The notes under the pieces are model-generated. The model was not told the origin of the DNA. It made no database searches and saw only the letters and a program-made list of their open reading frames with translations. From positions 1 to 61,431 of the forward strand of contig WYBC01000046.1 in the NCBI GenBank assembly GCA_011526085.1: a DNA stretch of 61,431 bases. The letters are read 5' to 3'. The translations under genes were made by a program, and so were the position numbers. Position 1 is the stretch's first letter. Every line of letters starts with the position of its first letter. The stretch comes from Lysobacter sp. Its GTDB lineage: Bacteria; Pseudomonadota; Gammaproteobacteria; Xanthomonadales; Xanthomonadaceae. Of this stretch, positions 25,037 through 32,275 are shown piece by piece.

Positions 25037-25405
25037 ATGACGGAAGGTGTGAGAACTTCGTTAAACCCCGAGCCCGGCGCCGCGCCGCTGGTCGCGCTGG
25101 AGGCGCTGCCCGACGGCGTGCCGTTCGCGCTCGACGCGGAGGTGGACGGCGTGGCCGAATCGCTGATCCTGCATCGCAGTGGCGACCGCGTGCGCGCATG
25201 GCTCAACATCTGCCCCCATGCCGGTCGTCGCCTGGATTGGGCGCCGGGGCGTTTCCTGCTCTCCAAGGCCGGCCAACTGGTCTGCGCCGCGCATGGCGCG
25301 ACCTTCGAACTCAATGCCGGCGAATGTGTCGCCGGCCCCTGCCGCGGGCAGTCGCTGCGCGCGGTGCCGGTCGTGGTGATCGATGGCACAGTGAGGTTCG
25401 CATGA
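25037..25405 (+). CDS. Rieske [2Fe-2S] domain protein
   Basis: A 122-residue single Rieske domain. The cluster ligands are seen as 'CPHAGRRL' (Cys and His) and 'CAAHGATFEL' (Cys and His), the normal C-x-H...C-x2-H pattern. It is likely a soluble ferredoxin-like electron carrier, like those of dioxygenase or nitrite-reductase small subunits, but no oxygenase is adjacent. The next gene starts at the overlapping ATGA, so it is coupled to an exported protein of unknown role. Confidence 0.9.
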   Translation: MTEGVRTSLNPEPGAAPLVALEALPDGVPFALDAEVDGVAESLILHRSGDRVRAWLNICPHAGRRLDWAPGRFLLSKAGQLVCAAHGATFELNAGECVAGPCRGQSLRAVPVVVIDGTVRFA

Positions 25406-26235
25406 AAACATGGCATCCGAAGGCATGGCCCCTGAAGGCGTGGCATCGTCGCGTTCCGTTCGCCGCGCTGCTTGCGCTCTGCGGCGGTCACGCGCTGGCG
25501 GCCCAGCCGCCGCCGCCCGCACCCTATTGCCTCAACGCACGCGAAGTGCGCGAGGCCCATCAGAGCGATGCGCACACGCTCGCGCTGCGGCTCAACGACG
25601 AATCGCGCTATCGGCTCGAACTGGCCGATGCCTGTCCCGATGCGCTGGCCGGCGATCGGCCGACGCTGGTGAGCCGCGACGGTTGGGTCTGCGGCAGCAA
25701 CGAGGAATACGTCGACCTGGGCGACCGCCGATGCGCGGTGGCCGGGCTGGCGAAGATCGATGCCAGCGAATACGCGGACCACGCGCTGCGCGGTCGCCGC
25801 CGCGGCGGCGCGGTGGAGACGCTCGACACCATCGCCGTGCGCGGCGAACGCCGCCGGGTGTTCGGCGGCACCACCGCGTACTGCCTGGACGCGCGCCACA
25901 TGCGCGGCTGGCGCGAGGATGGCGACGACATCGTGGTCGAAGTCTCGCCGCTGCGCAGCGGCGGCAATCGCTATTACCGCGTCGAACTGTCCGGGCAATG
26001 CAACGAGATGATCACGATGCAGACGCTGCGATTGGAATCGCCGACCGGTGGCAGCGCGATCTGCGGCACCCCGGGCGATCGCGCGTTCTTCTCGCGCAAC
26101 GAAAACCTGTCCTTCGGCAGCGCCGCGATCCTGCGCCCGCTCAGCGAAGGCGGGCTTGCGGCAGGGTTCGGTTGCGCGATCAGCCGCGTGTATCCGCTGT
26201 TGCCGCACGAACTGGACGGCGCGCGGAAGCGCTGA
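25402..26235 (+). CDS. Exported protein with an internal duplication
   Basis: A 277-residue protein with a signal peptide ending near 'ALAAQ'. The mature part contains two similar ~100-residue units. Unit 1 begins 'YCLNAREVRE' and has 'RYRLELADACPDAL'. Unit 2 begins 'YCLDARHMRG' and has 'YYRVELSGQCNEM'. Each ends in a cysteine-containing strand ('CAVAGLAKID', 'CAISRVYPL'). Such cysteine-bearing units resemble the DUF6491 group in my memory, unverified. ATG 25402 overlaps the Rieske stop. Function unknown. Confidence 0.75.
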   Translation: MKTWHPKAWPLKAWHRRVPFAALLALCGGHALAAQPPPPAPYCLNAREVREAHQSDAHTLALRLNDESRYRLELADACPDALAGDRPTLVSRDGWVCGSNEEYVDLGDRRCAVAGLAKIDASEYADHALRGRRRGGAVETLDTIAVRGERRRVFGGTTAYCLDARHMRGWREDGDDIVVEVSPLRSGGNRYYRVELSGQCNEMITMQTLRLESPTGGSAICGTPGDRAFFSRNENLSFGSAAILRPLSEGGLAAGFGCAISRVYPLLPHELDGARKR

Positions 26236-26248
26236 TCCTTGTCGGCGC

Positions 26249-27433
26249 TCAGTCGATCGGTGCGCCGGTGAGCCCATCGTGGCGTGGGTCGATCGGCTTC
26301 GCGTAGGCGACGATCCAGCCGCATTCGGCGGATACCGCATGGTCTTCCGGGCGCTGCGACACGCCGAGCAGCCCGCCGACCAGCAGCATGTTGATGGGTG
26401 GATGGTCAAAGACGACTGTCAGCGGAACCGAGGTCGAGCAGGCGGGAAAGGCGCCGATACCGACACCCTGCGGGTCGGTCCATGGCTCCCGGTCGTTCTG
26501 GCTGGTGTCGACATCGAACCGAAGGCGCCAATCGCCGAGAAAGGGATTCGGAATCAGGGGCACGTCGCGGTCTCGGAAATCCTTTCCGCTTGGGTCTTTG
26601 ATATATGGAAACAGCACGTTCGCCCAGCCGGTCATCACCGCGGGTCCGGAGCCGCTGCGGTAGCGGAACATCGAGCGCCAGAATTCGATATCGACCTCGC
26701 CGCGTTTGGCGCGTTCGAATTCCGCCAATACCGGGTCCAGCGCAGTGATCCAGTCTTCCAGCCCGTAGTCGGCGAATTTCGAAGCCTTTTCGCGCAGCCG
26801 TCGCCAGTCGTCTTCGGTGCCGCTCAGGATCACGCGCGGAATGCCGCAGCCGCTCAGCATCGGGCGCGGAATGCCGCCGCCGCGCGCTAGCACGTATTCG
26901 AAGTAGGCCTGAAACGTCTCCATCGCCATCAGGTGCGAGATCGCATGTTCGAGCGGACCGTTGCTGCTGAAGTCGGCTTCCAGCAGCGACGATGCGCCAC
27001 CGGTCTGCTCCCCGATGAGTGCGGAGAAGGCGGGAAAAAGTTCGTGCCAAGGATTGTCCGCGCCGAGCAGGAAGTCCCGGCGCTCGACGACAAGTTGCTG
27101 TTTTCCCGTATGTTTGACGAAGTGGTGACGCAACGCCTCGGCATGCAGGTTCACGTGCAGAGCGAAACCGCGGGCCAGCGTCAGCCAGATTGCGTCCGGT
27201 GAGAGCCGCAGCGGCAAATGTTCATGGAACGCCATTCGCATCGCCCAGAGTAGTGCGTGGTCTTCCTTGCAGGCGATCAGCGGGCGGGCAGGCGTCCACA
27301 TCGCTTCGATCGGCCGGCGCAGGGCGTCGCGCAGCAGACGCGCGTGTTCGACGGTCGGTCGCAATCCGCCGGTTTCGACATCGGCGCAGACGACGAAGCC
27401 GGTTTCGTCCATCGCTGGATTCCTCACAGTCAT
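26249..27433 (-). CDS. DUF4419 domain protein
   Basis: A 394-residue soluble protein. 'LSPDAIWLTLARGFALHVN', 'VKHTGKQQLVV', 'GIPRVILSGTEDDWRRLREK', 'FWRSMFRYRSGSGPAVMTGW' and 'NVLFPYI' are in the order expected for DUF4419. That family occurs in fungi and bacteria and has no established function. No signal peptide or catalytic triad is seen. CGGAG 6 bases before ATG 27433 supports the start. Its composition is somewhat less GC-rich than its neighbours, which hints at acquisition. Confidence 0.85.
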   Translation of the reverse strand: MTVRNPAMDETGFVVCADVETGGLRPTVEHARLLRDALRRPIEAMWTPARPLIACKEDHALLWAMRMAFHEHLPLRLSPDAIWLTLARGFALHVNLHAEALRHHFVKHTGKQQLVVERRDFLLGADNPWHELFPAFSALIGEQTGGASSLLEADFSSNGPLEHAISHLMAMETFQAYFEYVLARGGGIPRPMLSGCGIPRVILSGTEDDWRRLREKASKFADYGLEDWITALDPVLAEFERAKRGEVDIEFWRSMFRYRSGSGPAVMTGWANVLFPYIKDPSGKDFRDRDVPLIPNPFLGDWRLRFDVDTSQNDREPWTDPQGVGIGAFPACSTSVPLTVVFDHPPINMLLVGGLLGVSQRPEDHAVSAECGWIVAYAKPIDPRHDGLTGAPID

Positions 27434-27515
27434 GCCGCGCTCCGGTTCATGTGGTACGTCCGATGTCTCGCTTCGACGGCGTTTCGAATCGGAACATGCG
27501 CAGTGGTTTCGGGCT

Positions 27516-28448
27516 TCAATCGCGCATCAGCGTCGATTTGCCGAACAGGCTTTCCACCAGGTCCACCGCGAGTTCGGCGGTGCCGTTGTGGTTGTCGAGC
27601 GCGGGGTTGAGTTCGACGATGTCCAGCGAGCCCATGCGGCCGGTGTCGGCGATCATCTCCATCACCAGCTGCGCTTCGCGGTAGTTCGGGCCGCCGGGCA
27701 CCGTGGTGCCGACGCCGGGGGCGATGCTGGGGTCGAGGAAATCCACGTCGAAACTGACGTGCAGGTGGGTGGCGTCGTCGAGGTCTTCCAGCGCTTCTTC
27801 CATCGCGCGCTTCATCCCGACTTCGTCGATGTAGCGCATGTCGTAGATGTCGAGGCCGTAGTCCTTCACCAGCCGCTTCTCTTCCGGATCGACCGAGCGG
27901 ATGCCGATCTGGCGGATCTCGTCCGGGCGCATCGCCGGGGCGCTGCCGCCGAGGTGGACGAGGGCGTCGGGCCCGAGGCCGCAGAGGCAGGCGACCGGCA
28001 TGCCGTGGACGTTGCCCGAAGGCGTCACGTCGCTGGTGTTGAAGTCGGCGTGGGCGTCGAGCCAGAGCACGCGCAGCTTCTTGCCGGTGTCGCGACAGTG
28101 GCGGGCGACCGCGGTGATCGAACCGACGCCGAGGCAATGATCGCCGCCGAGCACGATCGGCAGGCGGCCGGCGCGCAGTTCGGCGCCGACGGCGTCCATC
28201 AGCGCCCGGTTCCAGGCCACAACTTCGTCTAGGTGGCGGTAGCCGTCGATCGGCGGCAGCCAGGGATTCCCGGGGCCGGACAGATCGCCGCGGTCGATCA
28301 CGTCGATGCCGCGGGCGGAGAGCGCTTCGCCCAGCCCGGCGATGCGCAGGGCGTCGGGCCCCATGCGCGCGCCGCGGTGGCCGGCACCGATGTCGGTGGG
28401 GGCGCCGATCAGGGACACGGGCGGAAAACTGCGCGACATGACGGACAT
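27516..28448 (-). CDS. rocF: Arginase
   Basis: Hydrolyses L-arginine to ornithine and urea using a binuclear manganese centre. The 310-residue protein has the three ureohydrolase signatures: 'LGGDHCLGVGS' (metal His), 'WLDAHADFNT' (metal Asp and His) and 'SFDVDFLDPSIAPGVGT' (metal Asp). The N-terminus 'VSLIGAPTDIGAGHRGARMGP' fits arginase rather than agmatinase. ATG 28439 is an alternative start. No transporter is adjacent. A CtlX-type amidinotransferase further along the window is another arginine- or citrulline-related enzyme. Confidence 0.93.
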   Translation of the reverse strand: MSVMSRSFPPVSLIGAPTDIGAGHRGARMGPDALRIAGLGEALSARGIDVIDRGDLSGPGNPWLPPIDGYRHLDEVVAWNRALMDAVGAELRAGRLPIVLGGDHCLGVGSITAVARHCRDTGKKLRVLWLDAHADFNTSDVTPSGNVHGMPVACLCGLGPDALVHLGGSAPAMRPDEIRQIGIRSVDPEEKRLVKDYGLDIYDMRYIDEVGMKRAMEEALEDLDDATHLHVSFDVDFLDPSIAPGVGTTVPGGPNYREAQLVMEMIADTGRMGSLDIVELNPALDNHNGTAELAVDLVESLFGKSTLMRD

Positions 28449-28477
28449 CCGGATGGGCGACGGGGGAAACGCCGGGG

Positions 28478-28553
28478 TGGTGCCGACAGTCCGATTCGAA
28501 CGGACGACCTACCGCTTACAAGGCGGTTGCTCTACCAACTGAGCTATGCCGGC
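28478..28553 (-). tRNA. tRNA-Thr, anticodon TGT
   Basis: A complete cloverleaf on the minus strand, 76 bases including an encoded CCA. Acceptor stem GCCGGCA pairs with TGTCGGC (one G-T pair); D-arm GCTC/GAGC; anticodon stem ACCGC/GCGGT with loop CTTGTAA, anticodon TGT (plus-strand complement 28518-28520), which reads ACA threonine codons; T-arm GTCCG-TTCGAAT-CGGAC. Confidence 0.97.
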
Positions 28554-28617
28554 GCGCAGCGACCGGGCGAGGAGGCGGCCCGGCGGGAACGGGATTCTAG
28601 CAGGGGGACGGAGACGG

Positions 28618-29307
28618 TCAGCGGACGCTGGCGCAGTCGATGCTGCGGGCTTCCGCGGCGCCGCTGGATCGACGGGCGGCCGCGGCATCGAAGTCCGCGG
28701 CGGCGGCGACATCGATCCAGCCGCTGCTGCGCGCTTCGCCCAGCGGTTCGGCGCGGGCCGCGAATCCGGCCGCGACCAGCGCCTGTGCGTGCTGGCGGGC
28801 GCGGGCCTCGGTACTGAACCGCCCCAGCGCGACGCTGTTGGCTTCGGCGCCGTCGGCGACGATCAGCAGGTCGGTGAAGCCGGCGGCCCGCAGGCGCCCC
28901 GCGGCGGCATCGGCAGTGGCGCGGTCGGGCGCCGCCGGCAGGAACACGCGCCAGCCGCGGCCGCTGTCGCGCTGGGCGGTGCGCGTGCGCAGGCGCAGGG
29001 CGACGGGGCGCAGCGCATTCTGTGCCGCGGCCATCGCGGCCGGATCGCTGAAAGGCCCGATGCTGTAGCAGCGCTCGACCGGCGTTGCGGCGGGCGCCGC
29101 AATCCCGGCAGCCACGGCCGGTGGGGGCGGTGGGGTGTTCGCGGGCGGCTGCAGGTCGGGGCGTTCGCTGACCAGTTGCAGTCGCGCGATGCCCGAAGGC
29201 GCGTCGTCGACCGTCGCCACCGGAGCGGCATCGGGACGGAACAGCCACCATGCGGTCACGCCGAGATTCAGCACCGCCAGCAACACGATCAATGCGCGCA
29301 TCGTCAT
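28618..29307 (-). CDS. SPOR-domain protein
   Basis: A 229-residue protein with an N-terminal membrane anchor (residues ~4-23) and a Pro-rich linker. A SPOR-like fold follows, with 'WRVFLPAAPDRATADAAAGRLRAAG' then 'VALGRFSTEARARQHAQAL' (quoted as landmarks). SPOR domains bind denuded peptidoglycan at division sites. A tail of ~35 residues follows. The start overlaps the coaX stop by 4 bases, so it is the last gene of the lipid operon running from 34225. Confidence 0.8.
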   Translation of the reverse strand: MTMRALIVLLAVLNLGVTAWWLFRPDAAPVATVDDAPSGIARLQLVSERPDLQPPANTPPPPPAVAAGIAAPAATPVERCYSIGPFSDPAAMAAAQNALRPVALRLRTRTAQRDSGRGWRVFLPAAPDRATADAAAGRLRAAGFTDLLIVADGAEANSVALGRFSTEARARQHAQALVAAGFAARAEPLGEARSSGWIDVAAAADFDAAAARRSSGAAEARSIDCASVR

Positions 29308-30044
29308 GCCGGCATTGTCGCCCAGACGCCCAGGCCTTCCAACACGAGCCCGGGGACGTGGTCGCGATCGCCGGCCGCCGCGTCCGGCAGCGCGCCGGCG
29401 CCGCCGCCGTGCAGGATCGTCGCCGGCCGCGCGCCGAGCAGGATCTCCGCATCGCGCAGGGCCTGTTCGATCAGCGCCAGGGCGGCGCCGTCGCAGCCGC
29501 TGCGCAACGCGTCGGCGGTGTTGTCGGCGAATGCGACGAACGCGCCGCCGTGTTCCGGCAACTGCGCCGCGCGCGCATGCAGCGCTTCGCGCATCAGCGC
29601 CGGCGAGGGCGCGATACGGCCGCCGCGATGGGTGCCGTCTGCATCGACCAGATCCAGGGTGATCGCGGTGCCGACCCCGACCACCAGCAACGCCTCGCGC
29701 GGCCGGCGCGCGCGCGCGCCGAGCATCGCCAGGAAGCGGTCCGCGCCCAGCGTTTCGGGCTGCGGATAAGCGATGCGCAGCCCCTCGAAGCGCGACACCG
29801 TGCGCGCGATCGAGATCCGTCCGCAGCGTGCGGTCAGCGCATCGAGCAGCGCGACCCGCAGTGCGGGTGCGCCGACGCTGGTGAGTGCGGTCGCTTCGAA
29901 ACGCGTGGGCAGCGCGGTGTCCCAGCCGTCGGGCAGCGTCGCGCCGTCGTGCGCGATCGCGAACGCCTCGCCCGGCGCGCCGTCGACGCGCAGCGGCGCG
30001 TATTTCAGCCGGGTGTTGCCGAGATCGAAGAGCCAGGTCGTCAT
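29304..30044 (-). CDS. coaX: Type III pantothenate kinase
   Basis: Phosphorylates pantothenate, the first step of CoA synthesis; cytosolic and CoA-insensitive in this class. The 246-residue protein has the ASKHA ATP-binding start 'LFDLGNTRLKY', 'LGADRFLAMLGARAR', and the phosphate-binding 'VGVGTAITLDLVD', followed by 'GGRIAPSPALM'. ATG 30044 is 7 bases from the birA stop, so birA-coaX coupling is likely, as in many proteobacteria where these genes are adjacent. Confidence 0.93.
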   Translation of the reverse strand: MTTWLFDLGNTRLKYAPLRVDGAPGEAFAIAHDGATLPDGWDTALPTRFEATALTSVGAPALRVALLDALTARCGRISIARTVSRFEGLRIAYPQPETLGADRFLAMLGARARRPREALLVVGVGTAITLDLVDADGTHRGGRIAPSPALMREALHARAAQLPEHGGAFVAFADNTADALRSGCDGAALALIEQALRDAEILLGARPATILHGGGAGALPDAAAGDRDHVPGLVLEGLGVWATMPA

Positions 30045-30051
30045 CGTGCGC

Positions 30052-30912
30052 TCATGATGCCAGCGCGGAGGCGCGCCTGCGGACACTGATCTCGCCCGCG
30101 CGCAGCGGCGTTTCTTCGTTGCCGCTGCGCAGGCGCAATGCGCCGTCTTCGGTCAGGCCGCAGGCGATGCCCTCGACGAGTCGCCCGCCGACGGTCGCGG
30201 CGATGTCGGCGCCGGACAGTGCGTCCAGTGCGGCGAAACGCGGCAGGAAGGGCGACAGGCCTTCGCCGTCGAAGCGTTCGAGCGCATCGGCCAACGCGGC
30301 GAGGATCGCGACCGCCACCGCGTTCCGCGACGGCAGCGCGTCGCCGAGCAGCGCGTGCAGGTCGGCCCACGGTTGATCGATGGTGTCGGCGGCCGCGGCC
30401 GGCATGCGCACGTTGAGTCCGAGTCCGATCACCGCGCGCGCGCGGCCGTCCTGCAGCCCGCCTTCGATCAGCACGCCCCCGAGCTTGCGCAATGCCGCGC
30501 CGTCGTCGACGACCAGGTCGTTCGGCCATTTCACCCGCGCGCCGGTCGCGCCCAGGGCCTGCAGCGATTCGGCGACGGCGACGCCGACCGCGAGGCTCAA
30601 TCCGCCGAGCCGGGCCAGGTCGCCGTCGAAGCGTCGCGCGAGCGAGAGATAGATGTTCGCGTCGGGCGGGGAGGCCCAGACCCGCCCCATTCGGCCGCGT
30701 CCGCCGCTCTGGCGCTCGGCGAACAGCGCGACGATGCCGGCTTTCGGGGTCGTCCGTCGCAACAGTTCGCTGTTGGTCGAATCGATGGCGTCGACGACCT
30801 CGATCGCGGCATAGGCGCCGGCGGCCGATGACGGCAGCCGCGCATGCAGCGTCGCCGCGTCGAGCGGATCTTCGAGCCGATCTTCGAGCCGATCGTCGAA
30901 GGCCGTGGTCAT
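30052..30912 (-). CDS. birA: Biotin-[acetyl-CoA-carboxylase] ligase (no DNA-binding domain)
   Basis: Activates biotin as biotinyl-AMP and attaches it to the biotin carboxyl carrier protein of acetyl-CoA carboxylase. The 286-residue protein carries 'DSTNSELLR', 'GRGRMGRVW' (biotin/AMP loop), 'VKWPNDLVV', 'GVLIEG' and 'VIGLGLNV', then the C-terminal SH3-like domain. It lacks the N-terminal winged-helix of E. coli BirA, so it is a class I ligase and not a repressor. A short duplication near the start (DDRLEDRLED) reflects a tandem repeat in the DNA. Its ATG overlaps the plsY stop. Confidence 0.93.
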   Translation of the reverse strand: MTTAFDDRLEDRLEDPLDAATLHARLPSSAAGAYAAIEVVDAIDSTNSELLRRTTPKAGIVALFAERQSGGRGRMGRVWASPPDANIYLSLARRFDGDLARLGGLSLAVGVAVAESLQALGATGARVKWPNDLVVDDGAALRKLGGVLIEGGLQDGRARAVIGLGLNVRMPAAAADTIDQPWADLHALLGDALPSRNAVAVAILAALADALERFDGEGLSPFLPRFAALDALSGADIAATVGGRLVEGIACGLTEDGALRLRSGNEETPLRAGEISVRRRASALAS

Positions 30913-31544
30913 GCGCGCCGCGTCATCCGGTGCAGCAGCCGCGCCTTCTCGAAGCGCGATTCGGTGCCGGCGCGCAGCCGCGCGACATTGGCGCGGTGGG
31001 TGAACAGCAGCAGCAGCGCGACCGCCACCGCGAACACGAGTCGCGGCGCGTCGGCCTGCGTCGCCAGCGCGAGGATCGTGACCGTCAGGCCGGTGAGGAT
31101 CGTGCTCAAGCCGACATAGCCGGTGAGGATCAGCGTCGCCAGCCATACCGCCAGCAGCACCGGGATCGCCATCGGCCACAGCACCGCGATGCCGCCGACC
31201 ACTGTCGCCGCGCCCTTGCCGCCGCGGAAGCCGTGCCAGAGCGGCCAGACATGGCCCAACGCCGCCGCGAATGCGGTCGCGTACGCCAGCCAGGCCGCAT
31301 TCGACGCGTCCGCGAAGCGCAGCCCCAGCCATGCCGCCAGCGCACCCTTGCCGATGTCGATGATGACCACGCCCAGCGCGAACTTCGCGCCCTGGGTGCG
31401 GAAGGCATTGGTGCCGCCGGCATTGCCGCTGCCCTGGGTGCGGATGTCGACGCCGCGCAGCCTGCCGAGCAGCAGGCTGCCCGACAGCGAACCGAGCAGG
31501 TAGGCGGCGAGGATGAGGCCCGAAGACAGGACGATGCTGTTCAT
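30909..31544 (-). CDS. plsY: Glycerol-3-phosphate acyltransferase PlsY
   Basis: A 211-residue inner-membrane enzyme with about five helices. It transfers an acyl group from acyl-phosphate to glycerol-3-phosphate, making lysophosphatidic acid for phospholipid synthesis. Conserved loops are present: 'GSGNAGGTNAFRTQGAK' (motif 1) and 'WHGFRGGKGAATVVGG' (motif 2), with 'FTHRANVARL' near the end (motif 3). The gene overlaps birA downstream and the S24/S26-like gene upstream by 4 bases each. Being in the same operon as a FakA-FakB fusion that would make acyl-phosphate is functionally coherent. Confidence 0.95.
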   Translation of the reverse strand: MNSIVLSSGLILAAYLLGSLSGSLLLGRLRGVDIRTQGSGNAGGTNAFRTQGAKFALGVVIIDIGKGALAAWLGLRFADASNAAWLAYATAFAAALGHVWPLWHGFRGGKGAATVVGGIAVLWPMAIPVLLAVWLATLILTGYVGLSTILTGLTVTILALATQADAPRLVFAVAVALLLLFTHRANVARLRAGTESRFEKARLLHRMTRRA

Positions 31545-31846
31545 GGTTCGATCTTCACACATCTGCCGAAGATCGAATTCGGTCCGATCCAGCCGTTGTC
31601 GTAGCCGCGATTGTTGCCGATCTGGAAGCGCTGGCCATCGATGGCTTTGATCAGGTGCAGGTACTCCGCGCTTTTGACCCTGCACAGCACGATGTCGTCC
31701 ACCGCCAGCGTCCTGCAGTCGACGACCGGCGCCACCGTGCACAACTGGCCGGATTCGATGCGGCCGGTCATCGAACCGCCGCGCGGACGGAACGAGACGG
31801 TCTCGCCCCGACGGAGTCTTTCGATGTGTCCTGTCGCCCAACCCAT
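31541..31846 (-). CDS. Small S24/S26-fold peptidase-like protein
   Basis: A 101-residue protein whose fold signatures match signal-peptidase/LexA-type domains: 'RPRGGSMTGRIESGQLC' (the SM box with a potential Ser nucleophile, S25), 'VDDIVLCRVKSAEYLHLIKAI' (the strand normally bearing the lysine) and 'FQIGNNRGYDNGWIG...IFGRC'. It has no DNA-binding domain and no membrane anchor. It is placed between a membrane protein gene and plsY, with a 4-base overlap to plsY. Whether it is an active protease or a binding domain is unclear. The start at ATG 31846 gives only the conserved fold. Confidence 0.72.
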   Translation of the reverse strand: MGWATGHIERLRRGETVSFRPRGGSMTGRIESGQLCTVAPVVDCRTLAVDDIVLCRVKSAEYLHLIKAIDGQRFQIGNNRGYDNGWIGPNSIFGRCVKIEP

Positions 31847-31884
31847 GCGCCGTTCGTCGATGTCCGCGGTGTCTGCCGGGCCGA

Positions 31885-32268
31885 TTATCGCCCTTGCGTC
31901 GGCGGTGCGGTCGATCGGCGCGCACGCACCCTCCGCACGACCCCGCCCATGATCGCCGCGGCCAGCGGGAACATCAGCAGCGCCAGCGAGGAGAACAGCA
32001 GCAACAGGATCCAGGCGCGCGTTTCGCTGCTGCCGAAGGTGTAGGCGTAGACGTTCATGCCGACCCATGCGCCCACCAGACAGAGCAGGGCGCGCAGGAG
32101 TCCCGCGCGCAGGCCGACGATCAGCGCGGACGCCGCCAGCACCGTCTGGCACAGGAAGAAACCGGTCGTGTCGTCGAAGGGCTCGAATTTGCCGGTGATC
32201 GCGCCGGGGATCGCCCAGCTTGCGGCACCGAGGACGATGCCGGCGAGGAAAACGAGCCATGCTCTCAT
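31885..32268 (-). CDS. Small integral membrane protein
   Basis: A 127-residue protein with about four hydrophobic segments ('AWLVFLAGIVLGAASW', 'ALIVGLRAGLLRALLCLVG', 'AWILLLLFSSLALLMFPLAAAIMGG', with a further weak one) and a basic C-terminus. No family is recognised. It begins 7 bases after the DAK2-DegV stop, so it is the second gene of the operon. It may be a membrane partner for lipid or signal-peptidase-like functions downstream. Confidence 0.7.
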   Translation of the reverse strand: MRAWLVFLAGIVLGAASWAIPGAITGKFEPFDDTTGFFLCQTVLAASALIVGLRAGLLRALLCLVGAWVGMNVYAYTFGSSETRAWILLLLFSSLALLMFPLAAAIMGGVVRRVRARRSTAPPTQGR

Positions 32269-32275
32269 GCCGCGC

